From positions 60,844 to 124,843 of the forward strand of contig NZ_MJAT01000040.1 in NCBI RefSeq assembly GCF_001742305.1: a DNA stretch of 64,000 nt. The letters are read 5' to 3'. Origin of the DNA: Desulfuribacillus stibiiarsenatis. GTDB lineage: Bacteria > Bacillota > Bacilli > Desulfuribacillales > Desulfuribacillaceae. The notes beneath the pieces are model-generated. The model saw only the letters and a program-made list of their open reading frames with translations, did not search any database and was not told the origin of the DNA. The translations under genes and the position numbers were made by a program. Positions 47,437 to 56,135 of the stretch are shown here, piece by piece (position 1 is the first letter of the stretch; every line of letters begins with the position of its first letter).

Positions 47437-47954
47437 TGTATTACCTAGCGATTGGCGGACTTATGTTACTAATGGTTTTTATTCAATCCACGGTTTTATC
47501 GATTGTATTTCCAATATTCACTGCTACTAACAGCTTTAGTGTGCCGAACTTGGCCATTATTGTTCTTACCTTTATTTGCCTTTTCCGAAATGACAAGAAC
47601 ATTGTATATGTTGCATTTATTGTGGGCTTCTTACAAGATATTGTATTTGGCTCTTATGTTGGTTTATATGCGTTTACGTACCCGTTCGTGGCATATTGGG
47701 CGAATATTACGTTTCGTATATTTATTGATCGGCATGTTGTAATTTTTATAGTTGCGGTCATATTGGCTTTCTTTACCTTCGAGTTTTTGGTATGGGGAAT
47801 CAATAGTTTATTTGGTTTGATTGAAGTTTCATTTATGCAAGCCTTTGATCGATACTTCTGGGGAAGTGTCTTATTGGGTTCGGCACTTGCAGCAATCATT
47901 TACTCACCAATTATATTGTTCTTACAGAGAAGAGGGATAGTCATCCATGAATAA
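47436..47954 (+). CDS. mreD: Rod-shape determining protein MreD
   Basis: 172-residue membrane protein with five to six hydrophobic helices and the family pattern VGFLQDIVFGSYVGLYAF. It completes the MreBCD elongation complex. Start is GTG 47436, sharing its G with the mreC stop; the 3' end overlaps the PBP gene by 8 nt, so three genes are translationally coupled. Confidence 0.92.
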   Translation: MYYLAIGGLMLLMVFIQSTVLSIVFPIFTATNSFSVPNLAIIVLTFICLFRNDKNIVYVAFIVGFLQDIVFGSYVGLYAFTYPFVAYWANITFRIFIDRHVVIFIVAVILAFFTFEFLVWGINSLFGLIEVSFMQAFDRYFWGSVLLGSALAAIIYSPIILFLQRRGIVIHE

Positions 47955-49872
47955 GGAAGAATCTCACGTTCCCCGTCGACTGAATTTTTTGTTCTTTGTC
48001 GTATTTATTTTTTTCGCTATATTGCTGTTACGTTTGGCTGGGGTTCAACTAGTAAAAGGGGCCGAATATTTACGATTATCGGAAAGTAATAGCACAACAA
48101 TATTATCAATGCCTGCTCCAAGAGGCTGGATTAGTGACCGAAACGGTAATTTACTTGTTACCAATCGACCTGCTTTCGTAGTGACTTTTAGTGAAGTCAC
48201 GAATCAAAAAATTAACCACGAAGACGTAGCGGAAAAGCTAGAGCATGTCCTAGAAGTACCTAAAGATGAAATCCTAAAGGCAATGGATGTTACGCCCCCA
48301 AGAAGATTGCCGCGCTTTCTTCCGCGACAGTTAAAGACGGATGTCGATGAAAAGGTAGTGGCATATATAACCGAGCATAAAGATGACTTGCCTGGGATTA
48401 ATGTTGTGGTAGAGCCAATTCGTGAATATAAATATAACGATTTAGCTGTTCATGCGATAGGCTATATTAGCCCAATCCCTGAACATATGAGAGAACATTA
48501 TCGTGACCTTGGATATCGCCTTGATGAAAGGGTTGGTATCGATGGTGTTGAGAAGCAGTATGAAGAATACTTACGCGGTAAAGCAGGAAAACGTACAGTA
48601 GAGGTCAATAGATTCTCACAACCAATAAAAGAAGTTGGGGTAGAAGCTGCGGTGCGCGGTGGTGACCTAAAGTTAACGATTGACATGCGCTTGCAGGCAG
48701 AAGCTCAGAAGATTATTGTCGAACAGCTAGAAATTCTGAGAACCCGTCCGAAGGATCCGATTCCAGGAGTGAATGAAGCAGTCGCAGTGGTGATGAACCC
48801 GATGACTGGTGAAATTCTTACATTAGCTAGCTATCCAAGCTATGATCCAAATGTTTTCACCCGTCGCTTGACGCAAGAGGATGTTGACTATTTATTCACT
48901 ACTAAGGGGAACAAACCGCTATTAAACCGTGCAGTGGATGCAGCTTATGGGCCAGGTTCAACGGTGAAAATGGCAACAATCATGATGGGACTCCAAGAGG
49001 GAGTGATTACTCCCAATACGCAAATCTATGATAATGGTTCGATTCAAATCGGCACGTGGACGCGGCCGTTTCGAAGCTGGGCTTGGTACCGTGGGGGACA
49101 TGGTTGGAACGATCCAAAACAAGCGTTACAGGTTTCTAATAACGTATATATGTACAACATCGCTCTATGGCTCAGTGGTTATCCGAATGCGAAAAATATG
49201 AACTGGGGGCACGTGCGTAACGTGGCACCTACATTACGAGAAAAATTCAAATATGATTGGCAAAGAAATCGTGACTTACCACCTACGATTGAGTTATTTA
49301 AAAAGTATTTTAGCATGTTCGGTTTAGGAGTAGAAACCGGCGTCGATCTTCCGAAAGATAGCAAAGGTTGGCCAATGAATGTAACGGAAATTGGAGAACT
49401 AGCGTATACGGCGATTGGACAGAATATGACACTTACTGCAATGCAATTGGCGCAGTATACAAGCACGATTGCTAACGGTGGAGAACGCTTAGCTCCTTAT
49501 CTCGTAAAAGAGATTACGGATAATAGCGGTAACATTCTATTCAGTAGAGATAAGGAAGTGCTTAATAAAGTAGAGGTTGCCCCACAATATATCTCGATTG
49601 TTCAAGAAGGTATGTTAATGGTGACGAAGCCTGGAGGAACGGCGTATAATACGTTTCGGGATTTCCCAGTTCCTGTAGCGGCGAAGACAGGTACTGCAGA
49701 AACAGGAGTACAAGGGAATACAACAGCGACTTTCGTCGGATATGCACCGTATCAAAATCCGGAAATTGCCATAGCAGTAGTCGTACCAAATGGTGGTGGC
49801 GGCTCTGATGCTAGTGGTGCGATTGCTAGAAGAATCTTAGATTATTATTTCCAATTGAAAAGGGAGCCTTAA
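47947..49872 (+). CDS. mrdA: Class B penicillin-binding protein, PBP2 type (elongasome)
   Basis: 641-residue peptidoglycan transpeptidase. One membrane helix (about 12-32), a PBP dimerisation domain (RGWISDRNGNLLVTNRPAFV, about 55-220), then the transpeptidase with SxxK in GPGSTVKMATI, SxN in VSNNVYMYN and KTGT in VAAKTGTAETG. Its position after mreD and the sequence pattern make it the elongation-specific PBP2 relative. It overlaps mreD by 8 nt. Its stop codon lies within a terminator stem. The gene symbol follows the family; Bacillus relatives are called pbpA/pbpH. Confidence 0.93.
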   Translation: MNKEESHVPRRLNFLFFVVFIFFAILLLRLAGVQLVKGAEYLRLSESNSTTILSMPAPRGWISDRNGNLLVTNRPAFVVTFSEVTNQKINHEDVAEKLEHVLEVPKDEILKAMDVTPPRRLPRFLPRQLKTDVDEKVVAYITEHKDDLPGINVVVEPIREYKYNDLAVHAIGYISPIPEHMREHYRDLGYRLDERVGIDGVEKQYEEYLRGKAGKRTVEVNRFSQPIKEVGVEAAVRGGDLKLTIDMRLQAEAQKIIVEQLEILRTRPKDPIPGVNEAVAVVMNPMTGEILTLASYPSYDPNVFTRRLTQEDVDYLFTTKGNKPLLNRAVDAAYGPGSTVKMATIMMGLQEGVITPNTQIYDNGSIQIGTWTRPFRSWAWYRGGHGWNDPKQALQVSNNVYMYNIALWLSGYPNAKNMNWGHVRNVAPTLREKFKYDWQRNRDLPPTIELFKKYFSMFGLGVETGVDLPKDSKGWPMNVTEIGELAYTAIGQNMTLTAMQLAQYTSTIANGGERLAPYLVKEITDNSGNILFSRDKEVLNKVEVAPQYISIVQEGMLMVTKPGGTAYNTFRDFPVPVAAKTGTAETGVQGNTTATFVGYAPYQNPEIAIAVVVPNGGGGSDASGAIARRILDYYFQLKREP

Positions 49873-49884
49873 GGCTCTTTTTTT
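49864..49884 (+). terminator. Terminator overlapping the PBP stop codon
   Basis: GAGCC/GGCTC around TTAA, which includes the stop codon, then seven U residues. Confidence 0.85.
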
Positions 49885-49990
49885 GCACTTTGTGCAGGAG
49901 AAATTTCCATTCATATCGAATTAGAGTATACAGCAGATATTGTCATTCAACGTCAACTGATTGATTGTTGACTAAGAAGGGAAGGTCTAA

Positions 49991-50746
49991 ATGGAAGAAA
50001 AGGACGTACAGCCACAACCAAAGAAAAAAAATCTAGTTACTATCAAAGGTAGTAATGAAGGATTATCTTTTATATTAAATGACGAAGAACCCTTTTCTTA
50101 TGTTGCTGAAGAGTTGAAACAGAAAGTCCGTCGAGAGTTAAGTACGCTTTTAACAGGACCAATGGTTCGTATAAAAATAGATTGTGGATCACGGGAAATT
50201 ACAGATAAGCAAAGAAAGCTACTAGAAGAAATTATAGCATTAAAAGAAAATCTTATTCTAACTAGGATTGATTCTGTATGTACTACTCCAGATTTAAATC
50301 TGGAACAAGATTATGACAACTCGAGTGGAAGAACTGAAGGGCAGAATTCTGAACAGCAGAAACCAGAGCGACAGAAAACAGAAGTCGTACATATAATTCA
50401 CGATGATTCTGCTAAGTTATATCGCGGGACCATTCGATCGGGGCAAGTGATTGAACATGATGGGAACCTGGTGATTTATGGAGATGTGAATTCAGGCGCC
50501 AAAGTAATGGCAACTGGTGATATAATGGTACTGGGTAGAATTATGGGACTCGTCCATGCTGGCAGTAAAGGTGATAAAGAGCGAGTCGTTGCAGGGTCTT
50601 CATGGGGTAGTATACAGGTACGGATTGCAGATTGTATTGGAAAAGCTACGCCAACCTCTCAAGAGAAGGAAGGATATTGTTTAACGATTGCATATTTAGA
50701 TGAATATCGTATTCAATTTCAACATAAAAAGCATTTAACGAATTAG
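49991..50746 (+). CDS. minC: Septum site-determining protein MinC
   Basis: 251-residue FtsZ inhibitor. The N-terminal domain (about 10-105) starts VTIKGSNEGLSFIL; a Gln/Glu/Lys-rich linker follows (about 110-130); the C-terminal beta-helix domain has LYRGTIRSGQVIEHDGNLVI, GDVNSGAKVMATGDIMVLGR and AHAGSKGD-like sequence, typical of MinC. It lies 14 nt before minD; both probably start from a promoter in the 118-nt gap before it, where I cannot name a clear one. Confidence 0.95.
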   Translation: MEEKDVQPQPKKKNLVTIKGSNEGLSFILNDEEPFSYVAEELKQKVRRELSTLLTGPMVRIKIDCGSREITDKQRKLLEEIIALKENLILTRIDSVCTTPDLNLEQDYDNSSGRTEGQNSEQQKPERQKTEVVHIIHDDSAKLYRGTIRSGQVIEHDGNLVIYGDVNSGAKVMATGDIMVLGRIMGLVHAGSKGDKERVVAGSSWGSIQVRIADCIGKATPTSQEKEGYCLTIAYLDEYRIQFQHKKHLTN

Positions 50747-50760
50747 GAGTGGAGAAAAAG

Positions 50761-51552
50761 ATGGGTGAAGCGATTGTTGTCACATCGGGAAAAGGTGGAG
50801 TTGGCAAAACTACGACTTCTGCCAACGTAGGAGCTGCTTTAGCAATTCTAGGCAAGCAAGTATGTTTAGTAGACACGGATATTGGCTTACGTAACTTAGA
50901 TGTTGCCTTAGGCTTAGAAAATCGTATTATTTATGATTTGTTAGATGTGGCAGATGGGAACTGCAAGCTGAAACAAGCGTTAATTAAAGATAAAAGATTT
51001 GATAGTTTATTCTTATTAGCAGCCTCACAAACTAAAGATAAGAACGCTCTAGAAGAAGACCGTATGAAAGAGATCATTAGCCAGTTAAAAGAAGAATTCG
51101 ACTATGTGATTATAGATTGTCCTGCTGGTATTGAAAAGGGCTTCCAAAACGCCATTGTGGCAGCAGACCGTGCAATCATTGTGGCAACGCCTGATGCTGC
51201 TGCGGTAAGAGATGCTGACCGAGTGATTGGCCTGTTAGAAAAAGCGTCCATGAAACGCATTGATCTAATTGTGAATCGTGCGAATTCTAAGCTCATGTCT
51301 GAGAAAGATATGCTAGATATTGATGAAGTGGTGAGCATTCTATCGATACAACTGTTAGGCGTCGTTCCAGATGACGAGAATATCCTTCGTGCGAATAATA
51401 AAGGCGAGCCTGTGGCAATGTTAACAGAACCATTAGCTTCTAAAGCGTATCGTAATATCGCTCGTAGAATTTTAGGAGAGACAGTACCATTACTTGACGT
51501 GCGTCAATCAAAAGGCGGATTCTTCAAAAAAATCAAAAGCATTTTTTCATAA
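50761..51552 (+). CDS. minD: Septum site-determining ATPase MinD
   Basis: 263-residue membrane-associated ATPase that recruits MinC to the poles. Deviant Walker A SGKGGVGKTTTSANVGAAL at the start, DTDIGLRNLDVALGLENR, the Walker B YVIIDCPAGIEKGF, and a C-terminal amphipathic helix (GGFFKKIKSIFS) for membrane binding. ATG 50761 is taken with GGAG 6 nt upstream; a GTG at 50749 overlaps another AGGAG. No minE is near, as in Bacillus, where DivIVA serves. Confidence 0.96.
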   Translation: MGEAIVVTSGKGGVGKTTTSANVGAALAILGKQVCLVDTDIGLRNLDVALGLENRIIYDLLDVADGNCKLKQALIKDKRFDSLFLLAASQTKDKNALEEDRMKEIISQLKEEFDYVIIDCPAGIEKGFQNAIVAADRAIIVATPDAAAVRDADRVIGLLEKASMKRIDLIVNRANSKLMSEKDMLDIDEVVSILSIQLLGVVPDDENILRANNKGEPVAMLTEPLASKAYRNIARRILGETVPLLDVRQSKGGFFKKIKSIFS

Positions 51553-51564
51553 CCATGTAAAACA

Positions 51565-51598
51565 AAGTCCTTGAGCATATCGCTCAGGGACTTTTTTA
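51565..51598 (+). terminator. Terminator after minD
   Basis: AAGTCC-TGAG pairs with CTCA-GGACTT, followed by TTTTTT. Confidence 0.88.
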
Positions 51599-51599
51599 G

Positions 51600-51628
51600 T
51601 CATATGTATATTTGTCCATGCATAGGAT
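51600..51628 (+). promoter_or_regulatory. Candidate sigma-E promoter of spoIVFA-spoIVFB
   Basis: TCATATG, 14 nt, CATAGGAT: close to the sigma-E pattern KMATATT-N14/15-CATACAnT with one and two mismatches. In B. subtilis the spoIVF operon is transcribed by sigma-E in the mother cell, which agrees. Confidence 0.5.
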
Positions 51629-51665
51629 GTATCAGTAGACAAGTATTGAATAGTAGGTGACGAAG

Positions 51666-52574
51666 ATGCGGATAAATTTAGAAGGTGTAAAAAGAAGAAG
51701 AGAAGATATGATTGATCAATTGAAATTTGGATCGAATTATTCGATTCCGTATGCGAGACAAGCTAGTCCAATGGAGAGTTTTGCAAAAAACAACAAGAGC
51801 TCTAGTAAATGGATAATACAATCAGTATTAGCCTTAACTTTAGTTTTTGGAACGGTGTTTATTAAGCAAATTCCATCACCATGGGCACAATCGAGTGTGA
51901 CATTTGTTCAAGAAGTCGTGACGCGGGACTATAACTGGGAGGGAGCACTGCAGGTAATCACAGATCAGAACTTCTGGAGCAAGGAAGCGCTTTTACCTGC
52001 AGGTAGCAATTTAGACCCTTCATTGCATAATGAATTCGGTAAGTTTCCGAATGACCCATTATCTGTACCTGTTTTCCAACCATTTGTACCTGATGGGGAC
52101 ACGAATGCCAACTTAAATAATAATCCAAATGCGGAATCTAACGGGAATTCTAATTCGAATTCAAACACTAACACAAATACGGCTCAGAACGCACAGAACC
52201 CAAGTCTTCCCAATTCTGAAGTGAAAACTTCAGAGCTGATGATGCCGATTGATGGGCTATTAGTAAGGAAGTTCACGGACGAAAAACCTTACATTGAATT
52301 TATAGCCTTTGACAATAAAAATGTCGTCGCTGTGACAGATGGAAAGGTGAAACAAGTAGGGCATAACGAGTTGAACGAACTTCTCGTATACGTGGAGGAT
52401 GCCAATTATACGTATGTGTATGGGCGATTAAAAGAGTCGAATGTGAAAGTCGGAGATACGGTGAAAAAAGGGCAGAAAATTGCAACGGTGAGTCCGACCA
52501 ATGAAATCGATTTACTTTTATTCCAAATTATCAAGGGAGATAAGGCAATTGATCCAGAGCTAATATTGCCATAA
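51666..52574 (+). CDS. spoIVFA: Stage IV sporulation protein FA (M23-like)
   Basis: 302 residues. In Bacillus it holds the SpoIVFB protease inactive in the outer forespore membrane until signalled. It has a cytoplasmic start (MRINLEGVKRRREDMIDQLK), one membrane helix (about 48-66), an Asn-rich linker with NSNSN repeats, and a lysostaphin-like (M23) domain (about 195-302) in which LVYVEDANYTYVYGRLKESN is visible but the usual HxH metal ligands are missing, as in SpoIVFA. ATG 51666 follows AGG by 8 nt. spoIVFB follows after 11 nt. Confidence 0.85.
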   Translation: MRINLEGVKRRREDMIDQLKFGSNYSIPYARQASPMESFAKNNKSSSKWIIQSVLALTLVFGTVFIKQIPSPWAQSSVTFVQEVVTRDYNWEGALQVITDQNFWSKEALLPAGSNLDPSLHNEFGKFPNDPLSVPVFQPFVPDGDTNANLNNNPNAESNGNSNSNSNTNTNTAQNAQNPSLPNSEVKTSELMMPIDGLLVRKFTDEKPYIEFIAFDNKNVVAVTDGKVKQVGHNELNELLVYVEDANYTYVYGRLKESNVKVGDTVKKGQKIATVSPTNEIDLLLFQIIKGDKAIDPELILP

Positions 52575-52585
52575 GAGGTAATGTG

Positions 52586-53440
52586 ATGAAACTACGTATC
52601 CATTGGTTATTTATAGCTTTCTTAATCTATATAGGGTATACAGGGCAGTTGTTCGAAGCACTGCTCTTTTTTGTCATTGTAGTAATTCATGAACTGGGTC
52701 ACGTCTTTGTCGCCAAGAGCTTTGGGTGGAGGGTGACAGAAATTGAATTCTTACCCTTCGGTGGAGTAGCGAAAGTGGATTGGAGTTTTAAAGGGTGGCC
52801 GAAGGAAGAAAAGCTAGTAGCAATCGCAGGACCGATTAATAACTTGATTATGATTGCCATCTGTTTAGGGCTTTATCAAGCGGGTATAGTAGAGCGAGAA
52901 CTGACCTTATTTTTCGTGAAAGCTAACCTACTGATTGCTGGGTTTAATCTGTTGCCAGCATTACCTTTAGATGGTGGTAGAATATTTCGTGCCATGCTAT
53001 CACAAGAGCATGGCTGGCTTGAAGGAACGAAGATAGCGTATCGATATAGCTTTGGTATTGGTGGGATGTTAATTGCCATTGGCGTTATTATGCTGATGTT
53101 TGGCTATCTGAACATTACGTTTCTAGTGTTGGGGACTTTTCTGCTCATAGCCACGTATATTGACCGCAAGCAATCGAAATATCAGCAAATGTACTTATTT
53201 TTACATAAAAACTACAATCAGCAGGAAAAGGTGAATTCCTCTACCGCCATTAAGCATATTTCCGTTCCAAAAGAGGAAAGAATATCTAAAGTTTTGAAAG
53301 TATTTTCCCCTGGCATCACGACTATTGTATGGGTTATGGACAATAATAAGATTATCGGTACTCTAACAGATTTTGAAATTCTGGAAAAAGTTTTTGATAA
53401 AGAAGTGCCTGTACATGAAACGGTATCGAAGATTTTGTAG
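52586..53440 (+). CDS. spoIVFB: Stage IV sporulation protein FB, intramembrane metalloprotease
   Basis: 284-residue site-2 protease that cleaves pro-sigma-K in Bacillus sporulation. The zinc motif HELGH lies in FFVIVVIHELGHVFVAKSFG (near residue 42), and the second motif LPALPLDGGRIF near 130. The C-terminal part (about 210-284) is a CBS-like regulatory domain that senses ATP in this family. ATG 52586 is chosen for GAGG 7 nt upstream; GTG 52583 adjoins it. Coexpressed with spoIVFA. Confidence 0.92.
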   Translation: MKLRIHWLFIAFLIYIGYTGQLFEALLFFVIVVIHELGHVFVAKSFGWRVTEIEFLPFGGVAKVDWSFKGWPKEEKLVAIAGPINNLIMIAICLGLYQAGIVERELTLFFVKANLLIAGFNLLPALPLDGGRIFRAMLSQEHGWLEGTKIAYRYSFGIGGMLIAIGVIMLMFGYLNITFLVLGTFLLIATYIDRKQSKYQQMYLFLHKNYNQQEKVNSSTAIKHISVPKEERISKVLKVFSPGITTIVWVMDNNKIIGTLTDFEILEKVFDKEVPVHETVSKIL

Positions 53441-53471
53441 TATATATTATGATGATTCTTAAGGAAATCTT

Positions 53472-53480
53472 TGATACAAT
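53472..53480 (+). promoter_or_regulatory. Possible extended -10 promoter of the radical-SAM pair
   Basis: TGATACAAT fits TGnTANAAT, 38 nt before the ATG; the -35 region is poor. Confidence 0.4.
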
Positions 53481-53517
53481 ATAGACAACTTTGTTTTGAA
53501 AAATTAGGGGGCTCATC

Positions 53518-55380
53518 ATGGAACCAATTTGTCAGCATGAGATTCTGACACAAGTAGAGAAGCCTGCTCGTTACGCTGGGAACGAGTGGAATATAATCGT
53601 GAAAGATCATGAGAAAATGGATGTTACCTTTGCACTGGCATTCCCTGACGTATATGAAGTAGGGATGTCTTTCTTAGGTTATAAAATTCTATATCATATC
53701 ATTAATGCACGGGAGAATTTTTATGCAGAGCGCGCCTTTGCTCCATGGGTCGATATGGAACAAAAATTGCGTAGCCGTGATCAACTGTTACATAGTTCAG
53801 AAACGAAGACTCCTTTAAAGGATTTCGACTTCGTTTCGTTCACATTGCAATACGAAATGAGTTATACAAACATTCTTAATATGTTAGACCTAGCGGGCAT
53901 TCCGATGTATTCGAAGGATCGTACAAAAGAGGACCCACTAGTAATTGGTGGTGGTCCTAGTGCGTTTAATCCTGAACCGATTGCTGATTTTCTCGATTTA
54001 GTGGTTATTGGTGAAGGGGAAGAGGCAGTCATTGACCTTGCCAATGTGTATAAAGAGATTCAAGGCAAAGAAGGAGTTACGAGAGAAGAAGTGCTGATGC
54101 ATTTAGCGCAGATTCCTGGTATCTATGTGCCGCAATTCTATGATGTTACCTATGGTGAAGACAGCAAAATCACTTCGATTCGACCGAATCGCGATGGGAT
54201 TCCAGAGAAGATTGAGAAACGCGTGCTTAAAGACTTAGACGCGGCAGAATATCCTGAGGATCTAGTAGTTCCGTTTTTAAACATCGTTCACGATCGCGTT
54301 ATGCTAGAAATCCAACGCGGTTGCACTAGGGGCTGTCGTTTTTGTCAGGCAGGAATGGTGTATCGACCAGTGCGTGAGCGCAAAAAAGAAAATCTGCGCA
54401 AAATTGCTCGTACCTTAATTGATAAAACGGGTTACGATGAGATATCCTTAACGTCTTTAGCAAGTAATGACTATACGCAGATTCAAGAACTGATTCATGA
54501 ATTGTTAGAAGAATTCAAGGACAATCGTATTAGCATCTCTTTACCATCCTTGCGTGCGGATAAGTTCTCTGTCGATCTTGCAGAGAAACTGCAACAGGTG
54601 CGCAAATCTGGGCTAACTTTTGCACCGGAGGCGGGTAGTCAAAGGATGCGGGACGTCATTAATAAAGGTGTAGAAGAACAGGATTTAATTGATGCAGTAA
54701 CTAGCGCGTTCCGTTCTGGGTATAAACAGGTCAAGCTATACTTCTTGCTAGGATTACCAACGGAAACGGATGAAGATGTGGTTGGGATTGCTGACCTTGC
54801 CGACAAGGTTGTCGATGCATATAAAGCGGTCAACGGTGGGAAGGCCAAAGGTTTACGTGTGACTGTAAGTACTTCGTTGTTCGTACCGAAGCCGCATACG
54901 CCGTTTCAGTGGGTTGGACAAGTTACGAAAGATGAGTTACATAGAAGAAGATTAATTTTGCAAAACTCGTTTCGCTCGAAGGCGATTACGTATAATTGGC
55001 ATGATCCTAACGTGAGTTTCCTTGAGGGGGTCATATCTAGAGGGGATCGCCGATTATCGAAAGTGATTTATCAAGCATGGAAAAATGGCTGTAAGTTCGA
55101 TAGTTGGACTGAGCAATTCCGTAACCGCGAATGGTTACAAGCCTATCAACAAGTTGGCATCGATCCTGAATCGTATGCTTTTAGACAATATGGGTTTGAT
55201 GAAATATTACCTTGGGAGCACATAAGTTCAGGTGTATCCAAAAAATATCTAAAATTAGAATACGAGCGTGCCTTATTAGGCAAGACCATAGAAGATTGCA
55301 AGACGAACAATTGTACAGGCTGTGGTGTCTGTCAATCCCTTGGTGTAGATGTTGTGGTTTGGAAGGGAGAGGAAGCATAA
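53518..55380 (+). CDS. B12-binding-type radical SAM protein (TIGR03960 family)
   Basis: 620 residues. The N-terminal part (about 1-230) resembles the vitamin-B12-binding-like domain of YgiQ-related proteins; the radical SAM core has the iron-sulfur motif in RGCTRGCRFCQAGMVYRPVR (near residue 262). A C-terminal region ends with CTGCGVC, a further possible cluster ligand set. Its stop codon shares one base with the next gene's start, and the two families (TIGR03960 and TIGR03936) are partners, fused in some bacteria. Linked to rng and rplU; substrate unknown, possibly an RNA or ribosome-related modification. Confidence 0.88.
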   Translation: MEPICQHEILTQVEKPARYAGNEWNIIVKDHEKMDVTFALAFPDVYEVGMSFLGYKILYHIINARENFYAERAFAPWVDMEQKLRSRDQLLHSSETKTPLKDFDFVSFTLQYEMSYTNILNMLDLAGIPMYSKDRTKEDPLVIGGGPSAFNPEPIADFLDLVVIGEGEEAVIDLANVYKEIQGKEGVTREEVLMHLAQIPGIYVPQFYDVTYGEDSKITSIRPNRDGIPEKIEKRVLKDLDAAEYPEDLVVPFLNIVHDRVMLEIQRGCTRGCRFCQAGMVYRPVRERKKENLRKIARTLIDKTGYDEISLTSLASNDYTQIQELIHELLEEFKDNRISISLPSLRADKFSVDLAEKLQQVRKSGLTFAPEAGSQRMRDVINKGVEEQDLIDAVTSAFRSGYKQVKLYFLLGLPTETDEDVVGIADLADKVVDAYKAVNGGKAKGLRVTVSTSLFVPKPHTPFQWVGQVTKDELHRRRLILQNSFRSKAITYNWHDPNVSFLEGVISRGDRRLSKVIYQAWKNGCKFDSWTEQFRNREWLQAYQQVGIDPESYAFRQYGFDEILPWEHISSGVSKKYLKLEYERALLGKTIEDCKTNNCTGCGVCQSLGVDVVVWKGEEA

Positions 55381-56090
55381 TGGCAATTACGATTCGAGCA
55401 AGATTTTCTAAGGGAGATGCATTGCGCTATATTTCTCACCTTGACCTTCAACGGATGTTCGGTAGGGCACTACGCAGGGCTAATATTCCTGTGGCTTATA
55501 GCCAAGGGTTCAATCCACATCCACGTCTATCCTTTGGTTCAGCTTTGGGTGTCGGAACCACTAGCGAAAGTGAATTCATTGATGTCGATTTGGCTGAAAT
55601 GTTAGACGAGCAAGATTTTATCACGAAGATGAATAAAATCTTACCTCCGGGCTTTTCGATTGAAGAAGCTGTAATCTACGAGACAGAGGAAGGCGCCAAG
55701 CAGAAGACGCTTATGAGTGTGATTAACACTGCTGAGTATGAGATATATTTCTATCCGCGAGAATCTAAAGTCACGATAGAGCTAGAACAAGCTTTAGCTG
55801 CATTAGATAAGCTCAATGAAACTCAAGAGTGGATCGTATCAAGATTCAGTAAGAAGAAAGATAGAGAATTAGATATTAAGCCGTTCGTCTATTGGATGGA
55901 AATTGTGTTCGATGAGCAGGTCATGATTCTGAAAGCGATGGTGAAGTCAGGCAGTGAGGCGAATGTCCGACCGGATGAACTAGTAACTGCGCTTAAAACC
56001 TATGGTGATTTACCAGAAATGCCATACCATATCCATCGTAAAAAGTTAGGAATTATCGATGAAACTAAGAGTATTAAGCAACCATTTTAG
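55380..56090 (+). CDS. TIGR03936 / DUF2344 radical-SAM partner protein
   Basis: 236 residues starting MAITIRARFSKGDALRYISH and carrying RANIPVAYSQGFNPHPRLSF, the family signature. It has no radical SAM motif itself and probably works with the preceding protein, since they overlap by one base and are often fused. ATG 55380 is preferred though the frame is open from 55212 inside the upstream gene. Function unknown. Confidence 0.88.
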   Translation: MAITIRARFSKGDALRYISHLDLQRMFGRALRRANIPVAYSQGFNPHPRLSFGSALGVGTTSESEFIDVDLAEMLDEQDFITKMNKILPPGFSIEEAVIYETEEGAKQKTLMSVINTAEYEIYFYPRESKVTIELEQALAALDKLNETQEWIVSRFSKKKDRELDIKPFVYWMEIVFDEQVMILKAMVKSGSEANVRPDELVTALKTYGDLPEMPYHIHRKKLGIIDETKSIKQPF

Positions 56091-56135
56091 TCCAATTAGA
56101 TTTCAATAGATTTTGACAGAATGTGAGTAGATGTC